A stretch of DNA of 64,000 bases, from contig NC_060961.1 in the NCBI RefSeq assembly GCF_910589235.1, forward strand, positions 4,828,501 to 4,892,500, written 5' to 3'. The first letter of the stretch is position 1. Every line of letters starts with the position of its first letter. The position numbers and the translations under genes were made by a program. Below the pieces are notes generated by a model, which saw nothing but the letters and a program-made list of their open reading frames with translations, was not told where the DNA came from and searched no databases. The DNA is from Vespa crabro. Its lineage: Eukaryota > Arthropoda > Insecta > Hymenoptera > Vespidae. Shown in pieces: positions 37,845-50,860 of this stretch.

Positions 37845-38695
37845 AATCAATAGTTGACTAACGTCGAGTAAAAAGCCTTTCTCTTTGAGTTATCAATGAT
37901 CAGGAGGTTCTTAAGATTTAACGAGCAATTTTTGACTGATTATATCAAAAAGTTTCAACCACTGAATATTTTTTCATCTTCATAAATTTTATTCTTTCTC
38001 TTTCAATCCTAAGTTAATATTCAAGCTACTTATTTTAAAGTAAAATTCTTTCTAATATTTTCAGGATAAAAAGATGATTCGGCTCGTCAAATTATTATGT
38101 TATCCCTGTACCATCAAACATTTCCCGAAGAATTTCAAATGCTCTTACGTTTGCTTTGCTTCTTAGAATTCTATCGAAATTGAAATGTCGAGAATCTAAG
38201 TGAATCGATTTGGTTATCTCAAGTTCGATATTGAACGATAATACTATTTTGTTTGTTTTGATACGATCATATAATAACAAGCCAGTCGGTCATACTGATT
38301 GTGAGATACATTCAATTGCTTTATGTATAAGTTAGAACGAATATTTTCTCTTTCTCTCTTCTCGTCGAATAGGATAAATCCGTGGGAAGTTTTTATCATC
38401 CGTATCTATCGGCCTAATAAACTTTTCTACGGGATTCCCAACGTGGAAAATAAAAAGGCCTTGGGAACGATCTTATGGCCTTCCCGTATTTCCGAGAGAA
38501 GTGGTTCAAAATACACGAATAAGCACACAGTACTTTTATGTATTTCTTTTCGATATATTCGAGTATAAAATGCTTCGTCGGCAATATCCTCGATCGACGA
38601 GTTCGAGCTATTAACTCGTGTTTCACTTTTTCCTTCTTTTTTATTATTTTTCCTACCGCAGAATTATGGCTTGTTCGATTTGTTGTAGAAAAGAA

Positions 38696-38708
38696 AGAGA
38701 GAGAAAGC

Positions 38709-38751
<43 letters not shown>

Positions 38752-38752
38752 C
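38696..38752. repeat. (GA)n microsatellite
   Basis: GA repeat with several single-base interruptions. Confidence 0.92.
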
Positions 38753-39452
38753 TTTTTATGTTCCTTTCTGTTTTTATTTTTTTTTATCTTTCCTCTCTTT
38801 CTCTCTTTCCCTTTTTGAAAGTTTGTTTCCCAAGTGAAACGGGCAAAATCTATATTGAGAAATTTGACGTTTACGGATGGCTCGAGAGATTTCGATTGTT
38901 TATGAATAAAAATCAATCGTATCGATATAGAATGAAAGAGGAGAATAGGAGAGGGAAAGGGAGATGGGTCGTAGTTCGTCGTTCGTTGGATTTTTATTAG
39001 CGCGCTAACGTAAAATATCGTTGGGGTCTATGCACAGGACAATGGACTGGATCAAGCGATAATTCTTTCCAGCGCGTGCACTCGTTATTACCGAGGAGTA
39101 GTAGTCATTTATTGTCCGGACGCATTCGTCTTCGTTCGTCCCGGGGGCCAACTCGCGTCAGTGATAAATCTACTAGAGAATCTTTATCAATCCAAGCCGA
39201 ACTTTTTGTTCGATACTAGCAAAGTTCGCGTTTAATAAACTTCACGTCGTTGTTCGTTCTTAATTCGGCGTTAAATCGAAATAAAAGAGAAAGAAGTGAC
39301 TCAGGAAATGAATGCGAGTCGATGATCAAATAAATGTTCGATCGAGAGAAATAATGGCATCGATAAGATGGATTTAATGCTTTCGATTCTGACCGGTTAT
39401 AAATGTTTAATTAGATGTTTGAAAAAGTCTTTTTATTTCATAAATATGCGCC

Positions 39453-39455
<3 letters not shown>

Positions 39456-39491
<36 letters not shown>
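39456..39491. repeat. A36 homopolymer
   Basis: Uninterrupted A run. I see no upstream element body to suggest a retroposed insertion. Confidence 0.94.
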
Positions 39492-39493
<2 letters not shown>

Positions 39494-40118
39494 AAAAAGA
39501 AAAGAAAAAGAAAATATTTAAATCTTTCTCCGTTAACTTCGAAGTTAGATACATTAATATGATTTGTAATGGCGGCGCAATGAATGTAAATGTAAAGTGT
39601 CGCGTATATGTAATCTATTTTGAAAGGAAATATTATAAGAGAAGCTTTAAAAAAGGATTTAAACTTATTTCTACTCTAAATATATCTTCTATTGAATTAT
39701 TTTCTTTTTCGTTGGTATTTATTGAAACAAATTTTATTTAATAATAAGAATAATCTAATAATAAGATATATGTATTCCAGGGAGAAATATTTTTTAAAAA
39801 ATTAAATCAATTATAAAAAAGTTAAACGTCGACGGATTGAGAATAATAGATCTACGTTAATAATAGAAACGAAAGTTAAGAAGCGTTCATTGTATGCTTA
39901 TGGGGATGAATAAGAGTACGAGCTTTAAACTTCTCGTACAATTGTGATTACAATGATTAAGCGTAATTTCTCGATCGATGATTCGATACCATCTATTGAG
40001 TCAAGGATTCACGATGAAATGAGAGAAAAAAAAAGTGCGATCAACGATAATTGCCGTTCCATGGGTTTTCGCGGATTACTTGCGGAATCGTTTTCCACGT
40101 TTGCGTGTTATTACATGC

Positions 40119-40119
40119 G

Positions 40120-40179
<60 letters not shown>
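40119..40179. repeat. (GA)n microsatellite
   Basis: GA with AAAGA and GATA interruptions. Confidence 0.93.
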
Positions 40180-40180
<1 letters not shown>

Positions 40181-40588
40181 AACCACGAATACGACATTCA
40201 TTCGTTGGTTCGTTCATAAAATTTTCTCTTTTCGTTTTTTTTTTTTATTTCTCATCATGTCTTCGTCGTCTCGTTGGAATAAACGTGGTTAGAGGATAGA
40301 AGAGTACGGAACTATTCCAATTTGTGTTTTCTACAAGTATCTCCTTACAATTTTTAACGATCTTTCTGTTCATTCGTATCGACGGGAGTCTGGAGGACTG
40401 CCAGGAACTTATGAACGAGAAAAAGAGAAAAAGGGGAGAAGGTTTCCGAGTTATTATAAACGAACAAGAAATGTCCAAAAGAATTAGACGAGAGATTATA
40501 AACGTCCTGCGATATGTTCTGCAAGCGACGTAACAATCTCCAACAGGATATTGTTGTTCAATGATTCGATTAGAAACTTGATTGTTAG

Positions 40589-40590
<2 letters not shown>

Positions 40591-40628
<38 letters not shown>
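40591..40628. repeat. (CT)n microsatellite
   Basis: Pure CT. Confidence 0.94.
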
Positions 40629-40631
<3 letters not shown>

Positions 40632-41298
40632 CCTCCCTTCTTTTTTCCACATCTTTCCTCGAGATTATTTGCCCTTCGATTCCGGTGTTACCTCTTTCAA
40701 GATTCCTGAGCACGCTTTCTCGAAGGCGAAAATGCCTTCGTTTTTACGAGCACCGTTTTACGAGCTCACCTTTCTCGTCTTACATGTCACGTTCCGCTCG
40801 CAAAATTTTCGAGATACGCGTCGAATTGTCGCGTGCGGCGATCGAATCCGCGTATTTCATTCGTGCTATTTGCCTAGCATTTAAGATCTTGTCAAACTTT
40901 TGGAAAATTCAAAGATTCTGCCGAGAAATTGCTGAGAATCCTTATCGTCGAAATCGTTCTATCTTAGTGATAATAATTGCTCAGTTAGATATGTATGTTA
41001 TCTAATATTACGTGACATTTCTTATCATATTTTGATTTAATAATTTTCATATAATTTTCTTTTATATAAAAGATATAGACATTACTTACAATACTTTTTA
41101 CATCAGAAACTTATCCTATATTAGAAAATGTATTTTCAATCTTTTCCATGTCATTTTAATAACATTTTAAATATATTTTAAAAAGTCTTCGAAATAATAT
41201 GCCGTTCATTAATAACATTTAATACGTTTAATTCTAGTATCGATACAAATTTTAGCACTGTTATTATCAAATAGATAAATGTATAACTTATCATAAGA

Positions 41299-41324
41299 TA
41301 TATATATATATATATATATATATG
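41299..41324. repeat. (AT)n microsatellite
   Basis: Short AT repeat. Confidence 0.9.
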
Positions 41325-41720
41325 TGTATGAGTAAATAGTCTAGGTCATGTCTCGTTTATAGAATGAACTATGAGTGATTAGGTATTAGTAAACATTCCT
41401 TTGGATTCTTACATCAGAGAAGACGTAAAAGTGTCATTTCAGTTTAAACATTTGTTCTGTTAACACGTATATTTGTAACTTATTATCTACAAATACGATA
41501 TAAAAGTTTTAGTATCGTTAAAAGAGTAAGTACTTACAAATTTTATAAATTCTATCAAAATCAACGTGTATATTATTATCGAGCTATATAATTATCGATT
41601 ATACACTACATTATTATCGAGGAAGTAGACGAAGTAATTAAAGAATTAATTATGTTGACTCTATGTGTAAGAAAGGAAGGATAACGATGATAATAATAAT
41701 ACGATAGTACGATAACATAA

Positions 41721-41798
41721 TATAATAATAATAATAATAATAATAATTATATAGTAAGAGGATGATAATGATGTTGTTGATGATGATGATGATAATGA
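41721..41798. repeat. compound (AAT)n and (GAT)n
   Basis: AAT array (41721-41747) then imperfect GAT/GTT array (41761-41798). Confidence 0.88.
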
Positions 41799-42892
41799 AA
41801 GTATTAATAGTATTACATGTGGGATATGAAATAAAATTTAATAAATTTTTCCATTCGTTCGTTAATAAAACATTCACTGTTTGATAATAAATCAATTATT
41901 ATTTGCCTTTGGAGAATAAAATGAGACATTTTTCGTGAATCGATTTTATAGATTTTCCGTGAAACTCTTTAAGAGGAAAGTACCGTTCGGTATCGGGAAC
42001 ATTTTTTATTTTCTTTTATTTTCTCTCTCCTCGCTTTGGTCTCGGTAAAACGCACGGTATTGCTAACGACTTTGGCGCATCGATTCCCTCGCGATGAATA
42101 AACGTTTTGCCGTAGAGTGGAATAACGATTCTCGTTTTTCTCTATATTCCGCCTTAATTCTTGCCAGGCCATGCCGAAAAAGTTTAGATTGCTTTTCTTC
42201 CACCCCCTACTCGGTGTACCTATCTCCCTTTACCTCCCTGCCGACGATATCTACTGCTTGCCTCTTTTGTTTTACCTTCGTTTCGGAGTTTCGACGATAT
42301 TCTAGACTTCCTCCAGTTCGAGCACTTCCATCCGTTAAAAGAAGCATTGGAATAGTAACAGCGAAGTCTTTTCGAGTCTCCAACCAACAAATTCACCTTT
42401 ATTTATTTCAACGATTCATAGGAGAGATCGTCGTAAGGAAAAAGAAAAACATATGTTAGTTAGTCGAAGAACATAAATCGTGGTAGTATGCCTCGTGAAA
42501 AAAATGCCACGTGAATATCTTTGGAAATGACGAAATAATTATTATGTGCATTACATTTTGCCTTGTCTAACGTAATAAGTGTTAAGGAATTGTCAAAGAA
42601 TTCAAAGAGTGATACATGAGGGATTCGTTCGAGAATTCTTAGAAGGAAGAAATCATGAATGAAAAGAAAGAGAAAGACATACGTAGTTGAAACGTGAAGA
42701 GAATTACGATAGACTTGATATTATCCTTTCTCTTTCTTTCGCGTAGGTTGAATTCGATAGACCAAACGAGAAAAGAGCGTCTCGCTTAATGTTACCAGAA
42801 AATTTCTCTCGGCCCATATAAACGTCGAGTTGTAAAACGTCGAATCAAACCATCATCTCGGGAACAGGAACCGAGAGAAAGAGAGAAAAAAG

Positions 42893-42894
<2 letters not shown>

Positions 42895-42939
<45 letters not shown>
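42895..42939. repeat. (GAAA)n-(GA)n
   Basis: GAAA tetranucleotides followed by GA. Confidence 0.9.
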
Positions 42940-43052
42940 ATGTATAAGCTGCGTCGATATTTGGCGAATTGCCAATTATTTGTCAGTCCAGATCGAATCG
43001 AAAACGACGGTTCGAAATATCCGTTCGTGCATCCTCGTTTCTTCCATCACTG

Positions 43053-43056
<4 letters not shown>

Positions 43057-43090
<34 letters not shown>
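43057..43090. repeat. (CT)n microsatellite
   Basis: Pure CT. Confidence 0.93.
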
Positions 43091-43093
<3 letters not shown>

Positions 43094-43338
43094 CTCTAGT
43101 TGTCCCTCTCTTCCCTTTCTCTTTGAATCCGGACGCATGCTCGTGTTTCCTGTCAAAACAGATTCGACACCGAGGATAACAGAGTATAACACGCTCGACG
43201 ATGGATGGATCGTCGCTCAGGTGGACTCGTATCTCTTCTCGTTCGAAGGATACAGGGAGAGTTAGGGAGGGATAAAGCAATGAGAGGAAGGGGAGAAGAG
43301 AGGAGGAATAGAGAATTCACGTTCATCAACGCTACGCT

Positions 43339-43339
<1 letters not shown>

Positions 43340-43381
<42 letters not shown>
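43340..43381. repeat. (CT)n microsatellite
   Basis: CT with one TTT interruption. Confidence 0.92.
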
Positions 43382-43778
43382 TCATCTCACTGTTTTCATA
43401 CCAATTTTGATAGCAGCCCCGTTGTCGTCGTCTGTGCAACGTAATTGCTTTTTCGGCTTTGAACAAGTTTTTTTCAAAATATCTGTATTATTCATGCCGA
43501 GTGAATCGAATAAAGCCGATTCGCTATGAAGCTTGTTTTTAATGGCTCAGCGTAACGCTCTTGAAGCGAATATATGCGCGGTTCCTCGTTGATTATGCTC
43601 GTTAGCCTCTACTACGTTTGCTTTCAATTTCCACGTATACGTATACATTTGTGTAATTTGATCCAAAAAGTATTCATGTTACTCGTATCTTTATATTTCA
43701 TTTTTCTTACATTGATATTAATCGGTTTTCTCTTTCCCTTCTCTTCTTTTCTCGAAAAAATTCATTTTTCATTTCTTC

Positions 43779-43782
<4 letters not shown>

Positions 43783-43815
<33 letters not shown>
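43783..43815. repeat. (CT)n microsatellite
   Basis: CT with one TTT interruption. Confidence 0.9.
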
Positions 43816-44103
43816 GTTCGTATCGATAATTTTTGAAAATAAATAAAAAATTGAAGGATAAACGCGAGTTATGATTTAGGGGATACGTCACGATTTCGGG
43901 CATAACGTTTTCCTCCCTTCCAATCAAATTTACAGCTTATTCGATTCATTTTGCGGTTTACATCGTCTCGTTTTGATTGACAAGGCTGTGCGGTCTAACC
44001 ACGGTCTAACCGCAATCTAGCCACGTACCGTTCGTCGTATCGTTTCATGGAAAATTTTGCAGATAGCTATAGGAGAGAGACAGATGGAGAGAACGCGAAA
44101 GAA

Positions 44104-44106
<3 letters not shown>

Positions 44107-44148
<42 letters not shown>
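44107..44148. repeat. (GA)n microsatellite
   Basis: Pure GA. Confidence 0.94.
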
Positions 44149-44150
<2 letters not shown>

Positions 44151-44337
44151 TAGGGAGATAGCAATTCATGTGCTGGTGGCGATTTTGTGGATATGATTCG
44201 CTACAGGATATATAGATAAGGAAATAGATATTTCACAGGAGGATCGTCATAAATAAAGAATTACTATACTGCATAAATTAGGAGATATTAGCTTGTTAAT
44301 GCAACTACAATATATCATATATGCATATGTAAATATA

Positions 44338-44369
44338 TTATATATATATATATATGTGTGTGTGTGTGC
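44338..44369. repeat. (AT)n-(GT)n compound
   Basis: AT then GT, ending in a CA/TA mixture. Confidence 0.85.
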
Positions 44370-45493
44370 ACATATATGCATGTGAACGCCTTGATATTAC
44401 GTTGACTATCTGCTAGTACCGCATAGTATGCCACTATGAGAGATGCAATTCGCAGCCGATGGAATTGGGTCGCAACGAATTTGCATTTGAATGCACGTTA
44501 GAATAAGACAAAGGGCCGATCTCGCGACGTGATTGGCGGCAACGTGGATAGGAGTGAGGTCATCCTCGAGATTCGTTTGATAGTGCAGCACACATATATA
44601 CCTACGTACATACAAGTATACGATCCTAGAGAGACGAACTGTATTAAAACTGCTCGATATCGAGGGCAAACGAATAAAATCGATTTCGATCTCGTGATTC
44701 GATATCGAGCCACATGCGTCTATCTCGATCTCAAAAACCTTCCCACGGAATAAAGGCGTTGGGGATAGCGATTTTTATATTTCCACATAGTTTCTCCATT
44801 CTCTTTCTAGTCTTTCAAATTCGGCATATATTATTTTATTTATTCTCTTATTGAATTGTTTCAAAGTTCTAGGGAGATCACGTATTCATGATTTTCATTG
44901 GATTTATCAATCGATTAAAATATTACAATTTTTTCTTTTTCGATATTTAACTATGTTACTATTTACTAAATAGTTTTTCGAGAGTCCGTTATAGTTAGAT
45001 GAGTTGTTCGCTGTCTCACGAACTTTCGGTTTGCAGATGGTAGGAAGAGTAGTGGTTGGCAAAGGGAAAAGCTTAACCGGCAACAGAAATGCTCGTTGAA
45101 GTGTCTCGCATTAGCGTGCACTTTTAGTGCGCGGCATGAGGGTGCAAATAAATTTCCATATTTTCATTTTCCTTTCGGTCATTTTCTCACAGGAGTTTCC
45201 TCATTTCTGCTATTACTTTATATTTTCTCTTATCTCTTCAACGTCATAAAATGTGTAAAGCATAACTATGAGAGAAAAGGAATTTGACGTGTATAATAAT
45301 AATTTTTCCTTTTTCTTTTTTTTCATTTGTTTTCAACTATATCAATACTCTTTGAAACTGTTATCGACAATATCATAACTTATCGGTTTTATTCTGAAAG
45401 AATGAGAATATCGAACGAAACAGTAAGCTTACAGTATAGTGGACAGTTTTAATTGAACGAGAGAAGAAACAATACATATTAGAAACTTTAATA

Positions 45494-45651
45494 GATAGAT
45501 AAATAAATGGATAGGTAGATATATAGATAAATAAATGAATAGATAGATAAACGAATGGATGGATAGATAGATAGATAGATAGATAAATAAATAAATAAAT
45601 GGATTGATAGTTAGATAGATAAATAAATAAATAAATCGATGAATAGATATA
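45494..45651. repeat. interspersed (GATA)n/(AATA)n array
   Basis: About 160 bases of tetranucleotide units in which GATA, AATA and GATG variants alternate in blocks, with embedded sequence variants. Confidence 0.93.
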
Positions 45652-47820
45652 TAAAGAAGGTAGTAGAAATCAAGAGGGAACTAAGGGGTGTCCTTTAACA
45701 ATACGTTTACGTTACTTTTATTGCGAAGTAATGTTATTGGCAATCGAATAGGCAATACCATCGTCATCGATGTTGGGAAATAGGGAGAAAGACCTCTTAC
45801 CCGAGCTATAGGAAGCATGGATGTTTTTAGGCAGTTACAGTTGAATCGTTGGTGCTTCTGACAGATCGAGAACGTCGAATAGCGACTTTCCGGTCATGAA
45901 ATCTTCGATATCGCATAATGGTCTTAACGTAAATCATTCTTACTAGCGAATACTCTCCCTCTCTCTCTCTCTCTTTCTTTTTCTTTTTTGTAATTTTATC
46001 GAAGTATTCGAAAAGGAGAAGCAGCGGATCTAGCTTAACAGGATGAATCATACAAGATCGTTAAAGTCATAAGATATTTGAACAATTCAATAAACGTGTC
46101 AATAATAAGTTTCTATTGAGGAAATTAAACGAAATTAAAAATGGAAAGGGGCCGTTCGTACTTTGAAGCTTCGATGTTCGTATCATTGAGGAATTTTTCA
46201 ACGATAAATTTCGCGCCGATCGAAGCGGGAAAAAGAACGGGAAGAACGTTGTTTTCTATGAATCGCCCGGCGCATTAGTCGTTCACTCGTCTAAAGTACG
46301 TTCGGCCCGGTGCCAAAGTTTCTGCCTCACTGGGAACGCTTTCATCGTCGTTTTTTCTTCTCTTTTTCTTCTTTTTTCCTTTCATTTTTCTTTTTTTCTC
46401 ATCTCTTTTTTTTTTTTTTTTTTATCGTCACCTTGGGAACTTACGGAAAATCTGTAAAGCCTCTCATCTCTCATCGAAAACTTGTCTAGCACTTGTCCAT
46501 CAAGAAAAAGGAACATAAAGAAAGAAAGAGGAAAAATCAAAAGTTGTGAAAATCTTTTGATCGAAAAATTCGATTATTCTTTTTTTTTCCTATCTCTCTT
46601 CTTAAACGTAATATATTATAAATCATATATATTTATACATTGTATATGATATATCTTTTCAATGTTGCACTATATAAAATTTTTATATTTCAAAATTGTT
46701 ATTATCTTTACAATGGAAATGCTTTTGTTCGAATATAATCAATTTCGTATTCTTTTTCTCATCTTTTCCTTCTTTTACTCTCTTTTTCTCTCTTGCTCTC
46801 TCGATATGAAGAGTAACCGTTTGGAAAAAAAGTATCCATTTACGTGAAGGTACAGACTTCAAGCTGACACGGTCAAATATCTAAAACTTTCAGTCATATC
46901 CCGGCGTACTTTCACACGTAACAGCATCCGGTAGCGTGAGTGCTAAAAATTGCCATATTGGTGGATACGTCGGTAGATATATGTAACATAGGAGTACTCA
47001 CGAATGAAAGTGTTAAATGGGTTCAGGCTGCCACGAAATGTTGCTTTTACCGGTGTAAACCTTTAAGTAGGTCACTTCCGCCTACGATAATAAGTCTTTT
47101 TCCCACGTCTTTTTTCTTTTTTTTTTTTATGCTTCTCGTTTTTTTTTTCTCGCCGAACGACGGTACTGTTATGTGTAATCTTTTGACGGACTCGAGTATC
47201 AAGAGAATGAAAATTGAAGAGGTTCTTGCGAACTAAAGAATGGAATGAGATGGAATATATGCGAGAATAAATTTTTGAACGAACAATCTGGAGCAGAAAG
47301 AAAAGAGGAAATGTAAAAATTATCTTGGAAATGAAGTTCGTGCGAGATTTCTTTTAAATATTTTCATTAGTTTATTTTAATTAATCCTCACATTTTACAG
47401 AAATATTTTATATTGGAATGATTGTATCGAAATTACATGAAATATTATAATTCATTTTCTTTCTTCCTCTTTGTCTTTTTCTTCATTTATTTTTACTTCT
47501 GTTATGGTCATCTTTGTTGAGGAGAGCTGAACAGAATTGGGTTCGAAGTAGGACGTTAATAAAACCAGAGCTTTAATTGCTGAATTCCCCATTGATTAAT
47601 GGCACTTCGAGACAGTCAGGGAAAGAGATGGATGGTACTTCGAACGACTCGACAATTTTAAAGAGGAACATACTAGTTCTCGTTTCTCTCCGACGTTTCA
47701 ACTTATTAACTTATTCCCGGTTTTAATAAATTATTATTTCCAATAAACATTTATAAAAGCATATATACACATATGATATGTATAATTAACATATACATAA
47801 AATATAATATATACATAAAA

Positions 47821-47821
<1 letters not shown>

Positions 47822-47857
<36 letters not shown>
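47822..47857. repeat. (AT)n next to an A run
   Basis: Short A run followed by AT repeat. Confidence 0.9.
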
Positions 47858-47860
<3 letters not shown>

Positions 47861-49322
47861 TTAACGAACAAAGATAACATTACTGAACAAACAATAGGAG
47901 CAACTAACAGACAGTGTTCGTGATACATCCTTTTCAGCTGCTGCATCTGTTTATAATGATGCGAGGACGTGGTAACAAGACGCATATTAAAAGCGAACGA
48001 TACGAGATGAAGAGAGAAAATGAGAAAAACGTAGAAGGAGTGAGTAGAGAGAGAGAGAGAGAGAGAGAGGAGAAATCGCGGATAATAATTTAGATAGCGG
48101 CGTTGGAGACGATCCCATTTTCTGCAACAGACATAACGGTTTTGCTTTCCCAGGCGGAACAATCGTGTCGTCCTCCCCTTTGCTTTCTTGGCGAGAGCCT
48201 GATACCGCTAGGAGAGTCACATAACTGTCATAGGGGTGGCGTGATTCACGTGAAAGATGGCACTCGACCCGATACATTTACGGTCCTATTCGGCGCCATA
48301 ATTTTATTGTCGCCGGTTAGTCTTTACCAAGCATAGAACACGCCTCTTCTGAAATGACATTACTGACGAATATCTACTGACTCTTCCTAATCGACTTCTT
48401 AAATTCTCTTATAAAATGTATTATAATAATAGTAACAACAATAATAATACTACAATAATATTAATTATAAATAATAATTTGTTTCAATAAAGCGAAGAGA
48501 TTATTTTTCTTTTTGTTTTTCTTTTTTTCTTTTCTTTTTTTTTGTTCAATTCAATAAACATATATCGAAATAAATAAATAAAAATGTATCGAATAGAATG
48601 AACATTTGTACGTAACAATATATTTTTCAATCAATACGTAGTTGGAAAGATCTGTAAATATCGATACGTTATATTAGAGATAAAAGCAACTATGCTGATC
48701 GTTGAAATTCCTGAAGCGGATAACGAACTGATAACACAAGCGTTAGAGATGCGTACCTAGAACGTTGAAATTCGTGCTCCTCTGATATTTGATACGATCG
48801 CTTTTCTGTACGTGCGCGAAATATACTTAGTTTGTCGTTGTCGTCGAATTCATAGGGCGGAAAGAGTAATTAGAGTTTAAGGAGGTACATCGAACTACGT
48901 TACATTGTACTATTTCCTATACTATTTCCGTTACCACTTACTATACCAATTTACAGTTTGAATTACCTACGAGATGTAGTTAACGATAGTTCCTCTTGCG
49001 TTGATTGCGAAGCTCGTTTAACTTACGACTTTGGTTGAGCAGTTTCGATACGTGGTCCGAAGTAAATTTTATTAAATTCACCGTGTGATTTACGCAAGAA
49101 AATTGGAATGGTTTACTATAATGTGAATGTATATATATCTTTAATTACGTAGCATTTAATATTTTTTTTTCTCTCTTTCTCTCTCTCTCTGTCTCTTTCC
49201 CTATCTTTCTTTCACTCGGGTTATGCAAAATATGAATTTTGATACGAATTTATAGACTTTGATCAGCGTTTAACTTCATCGTTAGGGATCGTAAGATAAC
49301 GAAGAATAGAATTGTGACTTAC

Positions 49323-49566
49323 TGTGACTGCGTGCAGGTGCATCACCGGTGATAGAGGCAAGAAGCGGTTCGTCGATAGAGATTTCCATGTCAGCGGATT
49401 TTCGATATACATCGGAAATGAAGGCTATGCAGCGCAGATGCAGCCGATCGTTTCGAAACATGTCATTGGTGATTTTAAATTCTATAAGCGATTTCGTCTT
49501 TACGGTGTCATCCTCCAGTGAGATCAAGTAGGGTTGTATCCAAAATTGTGAGCTGTTGTTTGTAAT
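49323..49566 (-). CDS. beat: beat-like gene, internal exon: remainder of Ig domain 2
   Basis: 244 bases giving 81 codons plus one base. I place the acceptor at atatttatag before ATTACAAACAAC because it is the acceptor that fits the phase-0 end of the previous exon and gives a normal Ig spacing. The nearer cag at 49553 breaks the frame, and ctggag before 49512 would keep frame but shorten the domain. Key residues are KSLIEFKITNDMF followed by RLHLRCIAFISDVY. This matches the E-F strands of Beat Ig2 ('L.F.v...hF..g.l.LkC.a.i...Y') and provides the second Ig2 cysteine. NNSS near the start offers N-glycosylation sites. The donor gtaagt follows CACA, leaving phase 1. After the Ig fold comes an acidic, Ser-rich stalk (EISIDEPLLASITGDAPARS). 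Frame would also stay open into the intron to a stop at 49282, so retention of the intron would give a short alternative C terminus. Confidence 0.9.
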
Positions 49567-50142
49567 CTATAAATATAATACAAACGAATTTATTAGATAC
49601 AAATAATCTTATTACATATTTTATATATCTAAATATATCAATTCCATTTGATGCCTCGAATATATTATTTTCTTCAATCAAGAACAAATGTAAGAGGAAC
49701 GTGGAGCATTGGGAATAAAAAAAAGTCTCCGTTTCGTGCACTTTTATTATGAAACATCGTCGCGAGATCGACTCCCATTTTCTTCGTGAAGTAAGAAAGA
49801 AAGGCCAAAGGAATAGTAGAGAAAATGGTAGGCGAGTGAGTATCTCTCGGCGTTATTACTTCGGGGAACAAACGAGACTATGCATCAAGTCCGTGGACTC
49901 GCGATGACGCGAGACCAGAGGACGCATCCATAAAGCATAAAGCATAAAGCTTGTGCCATCGTGTTGCCCATCTCCTTTCGTAACAACTATCTCTACTCTT
50001 TCACATCTCTCTTTCTCTCTTTTATTCGTCCTCTTTTTCGTTCACTTCGCGCTTACGTTGCGTATTTCAGCGCGTAGGCAGGAACAACATAGAGGAATGG
50101 AAGGCTCCTCTATAAAGCGTCATCTCGTCGCGTTACGATGCC

Positions 50143-50181
<39 letters not shown>

Positions 50182-50216
50182 AGAGAGAGAGAAAGAAAGA
50201 GAGACAGAAAGAAAAA
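50143..50216. repeat. (GA)n microsatellite
   Basis: GA with AAA and GACA interruptions. Confidence 0.92.
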
Positions 50217-50820
50217 TCGTGTTCCGCCATTTGGCACGCTCGAAAGTTGGTTAGGTTAAATCGAAGCTATGCTAGATATTAGAAAAGGAAAAGAGATCTA
50301 GTAGATGTACTATAAAATGCAGACATAGAATTTCCTTCTTCTTCTCAAGATGACTCACGATGAAATACTATCGAAACGTTTCATAAAGAGACGTTCGGTG
50401 GTATCAGTGAACGGAAATATCGAATCTCTATATTACTATTACTATATATTTCATATGTCAATCCATAATGCATCAATATCGACACATCGTTAGTTTCTGT
50501 TAAAAATTGTCGAGAGAGATAATATCCGTAAGATATATTGCTTCTTTCATTTTATTTCATTTTATTTTTCTTTTTAATTTCAAATATGAAATGCTTTTAA
50601 TCATATCAAATTTTTGACAAACTCCAAGCTATCCCTTTGATTCTTTTCCTAAATCTTGATTTCTCTTGAAGTATATTTCCAAAAATTCTCAATTCTAGCA
50701 GGTAAAAGAAAAAGAGAGAGAGAGAGACCAATGGACAGAGATCACATTTTCAGGAAAAGTAATAAAGAGTGAAGATGTCGGATGAAAGTTTAGAAGTCGA
50801 AGAAAGATAGAGACGGAGAG

Positions 50821-50825
<5 letters not shown>

Positions 50826-50859
<34 letters not shown>
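50826..50859. repeat. (CT)n microsatellite
   Basis: Pure CT. Confidence 0.93.

Positions 50860-50860
<1 letters not shown>

Larger units (their letters stand above)
35340..49322 (-). other. large intron before the terminal exon of the beat-like gene
   Basis: About 14 kb, phase 1, donor gtaagt and acceptor tttgtcag. It carries at least a dozen microsatellites, a GATA/AATA patchwork at 45494-45651, and moderately GC-rich islands near 39001-39240, 42000-42320 and 48090-48345 that could be regulatory. I see no nested gene on either strand. Confidence 0.68.

Noticed and set aside
39456..39491. A36 run as a possible retroposon tail
   Set aside because: No element body, target-site duplication or reverse-transcriptase remnant can be seen next to it.
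44406..44669. Peptide containing LTPIHVAANHVA, like an ankyrin repeat
   Set aside because: Only a few residues match. There is no second repeat and no splice context; treated as chance.
49553..49554. cag acceptor at the start of the second Ig2 exon
   Set aside because: Using it would shift the frame relative to the phase-0 donor at 56524 and hit a stop after about 15 codons; tatttatag at 49567 fits instead.
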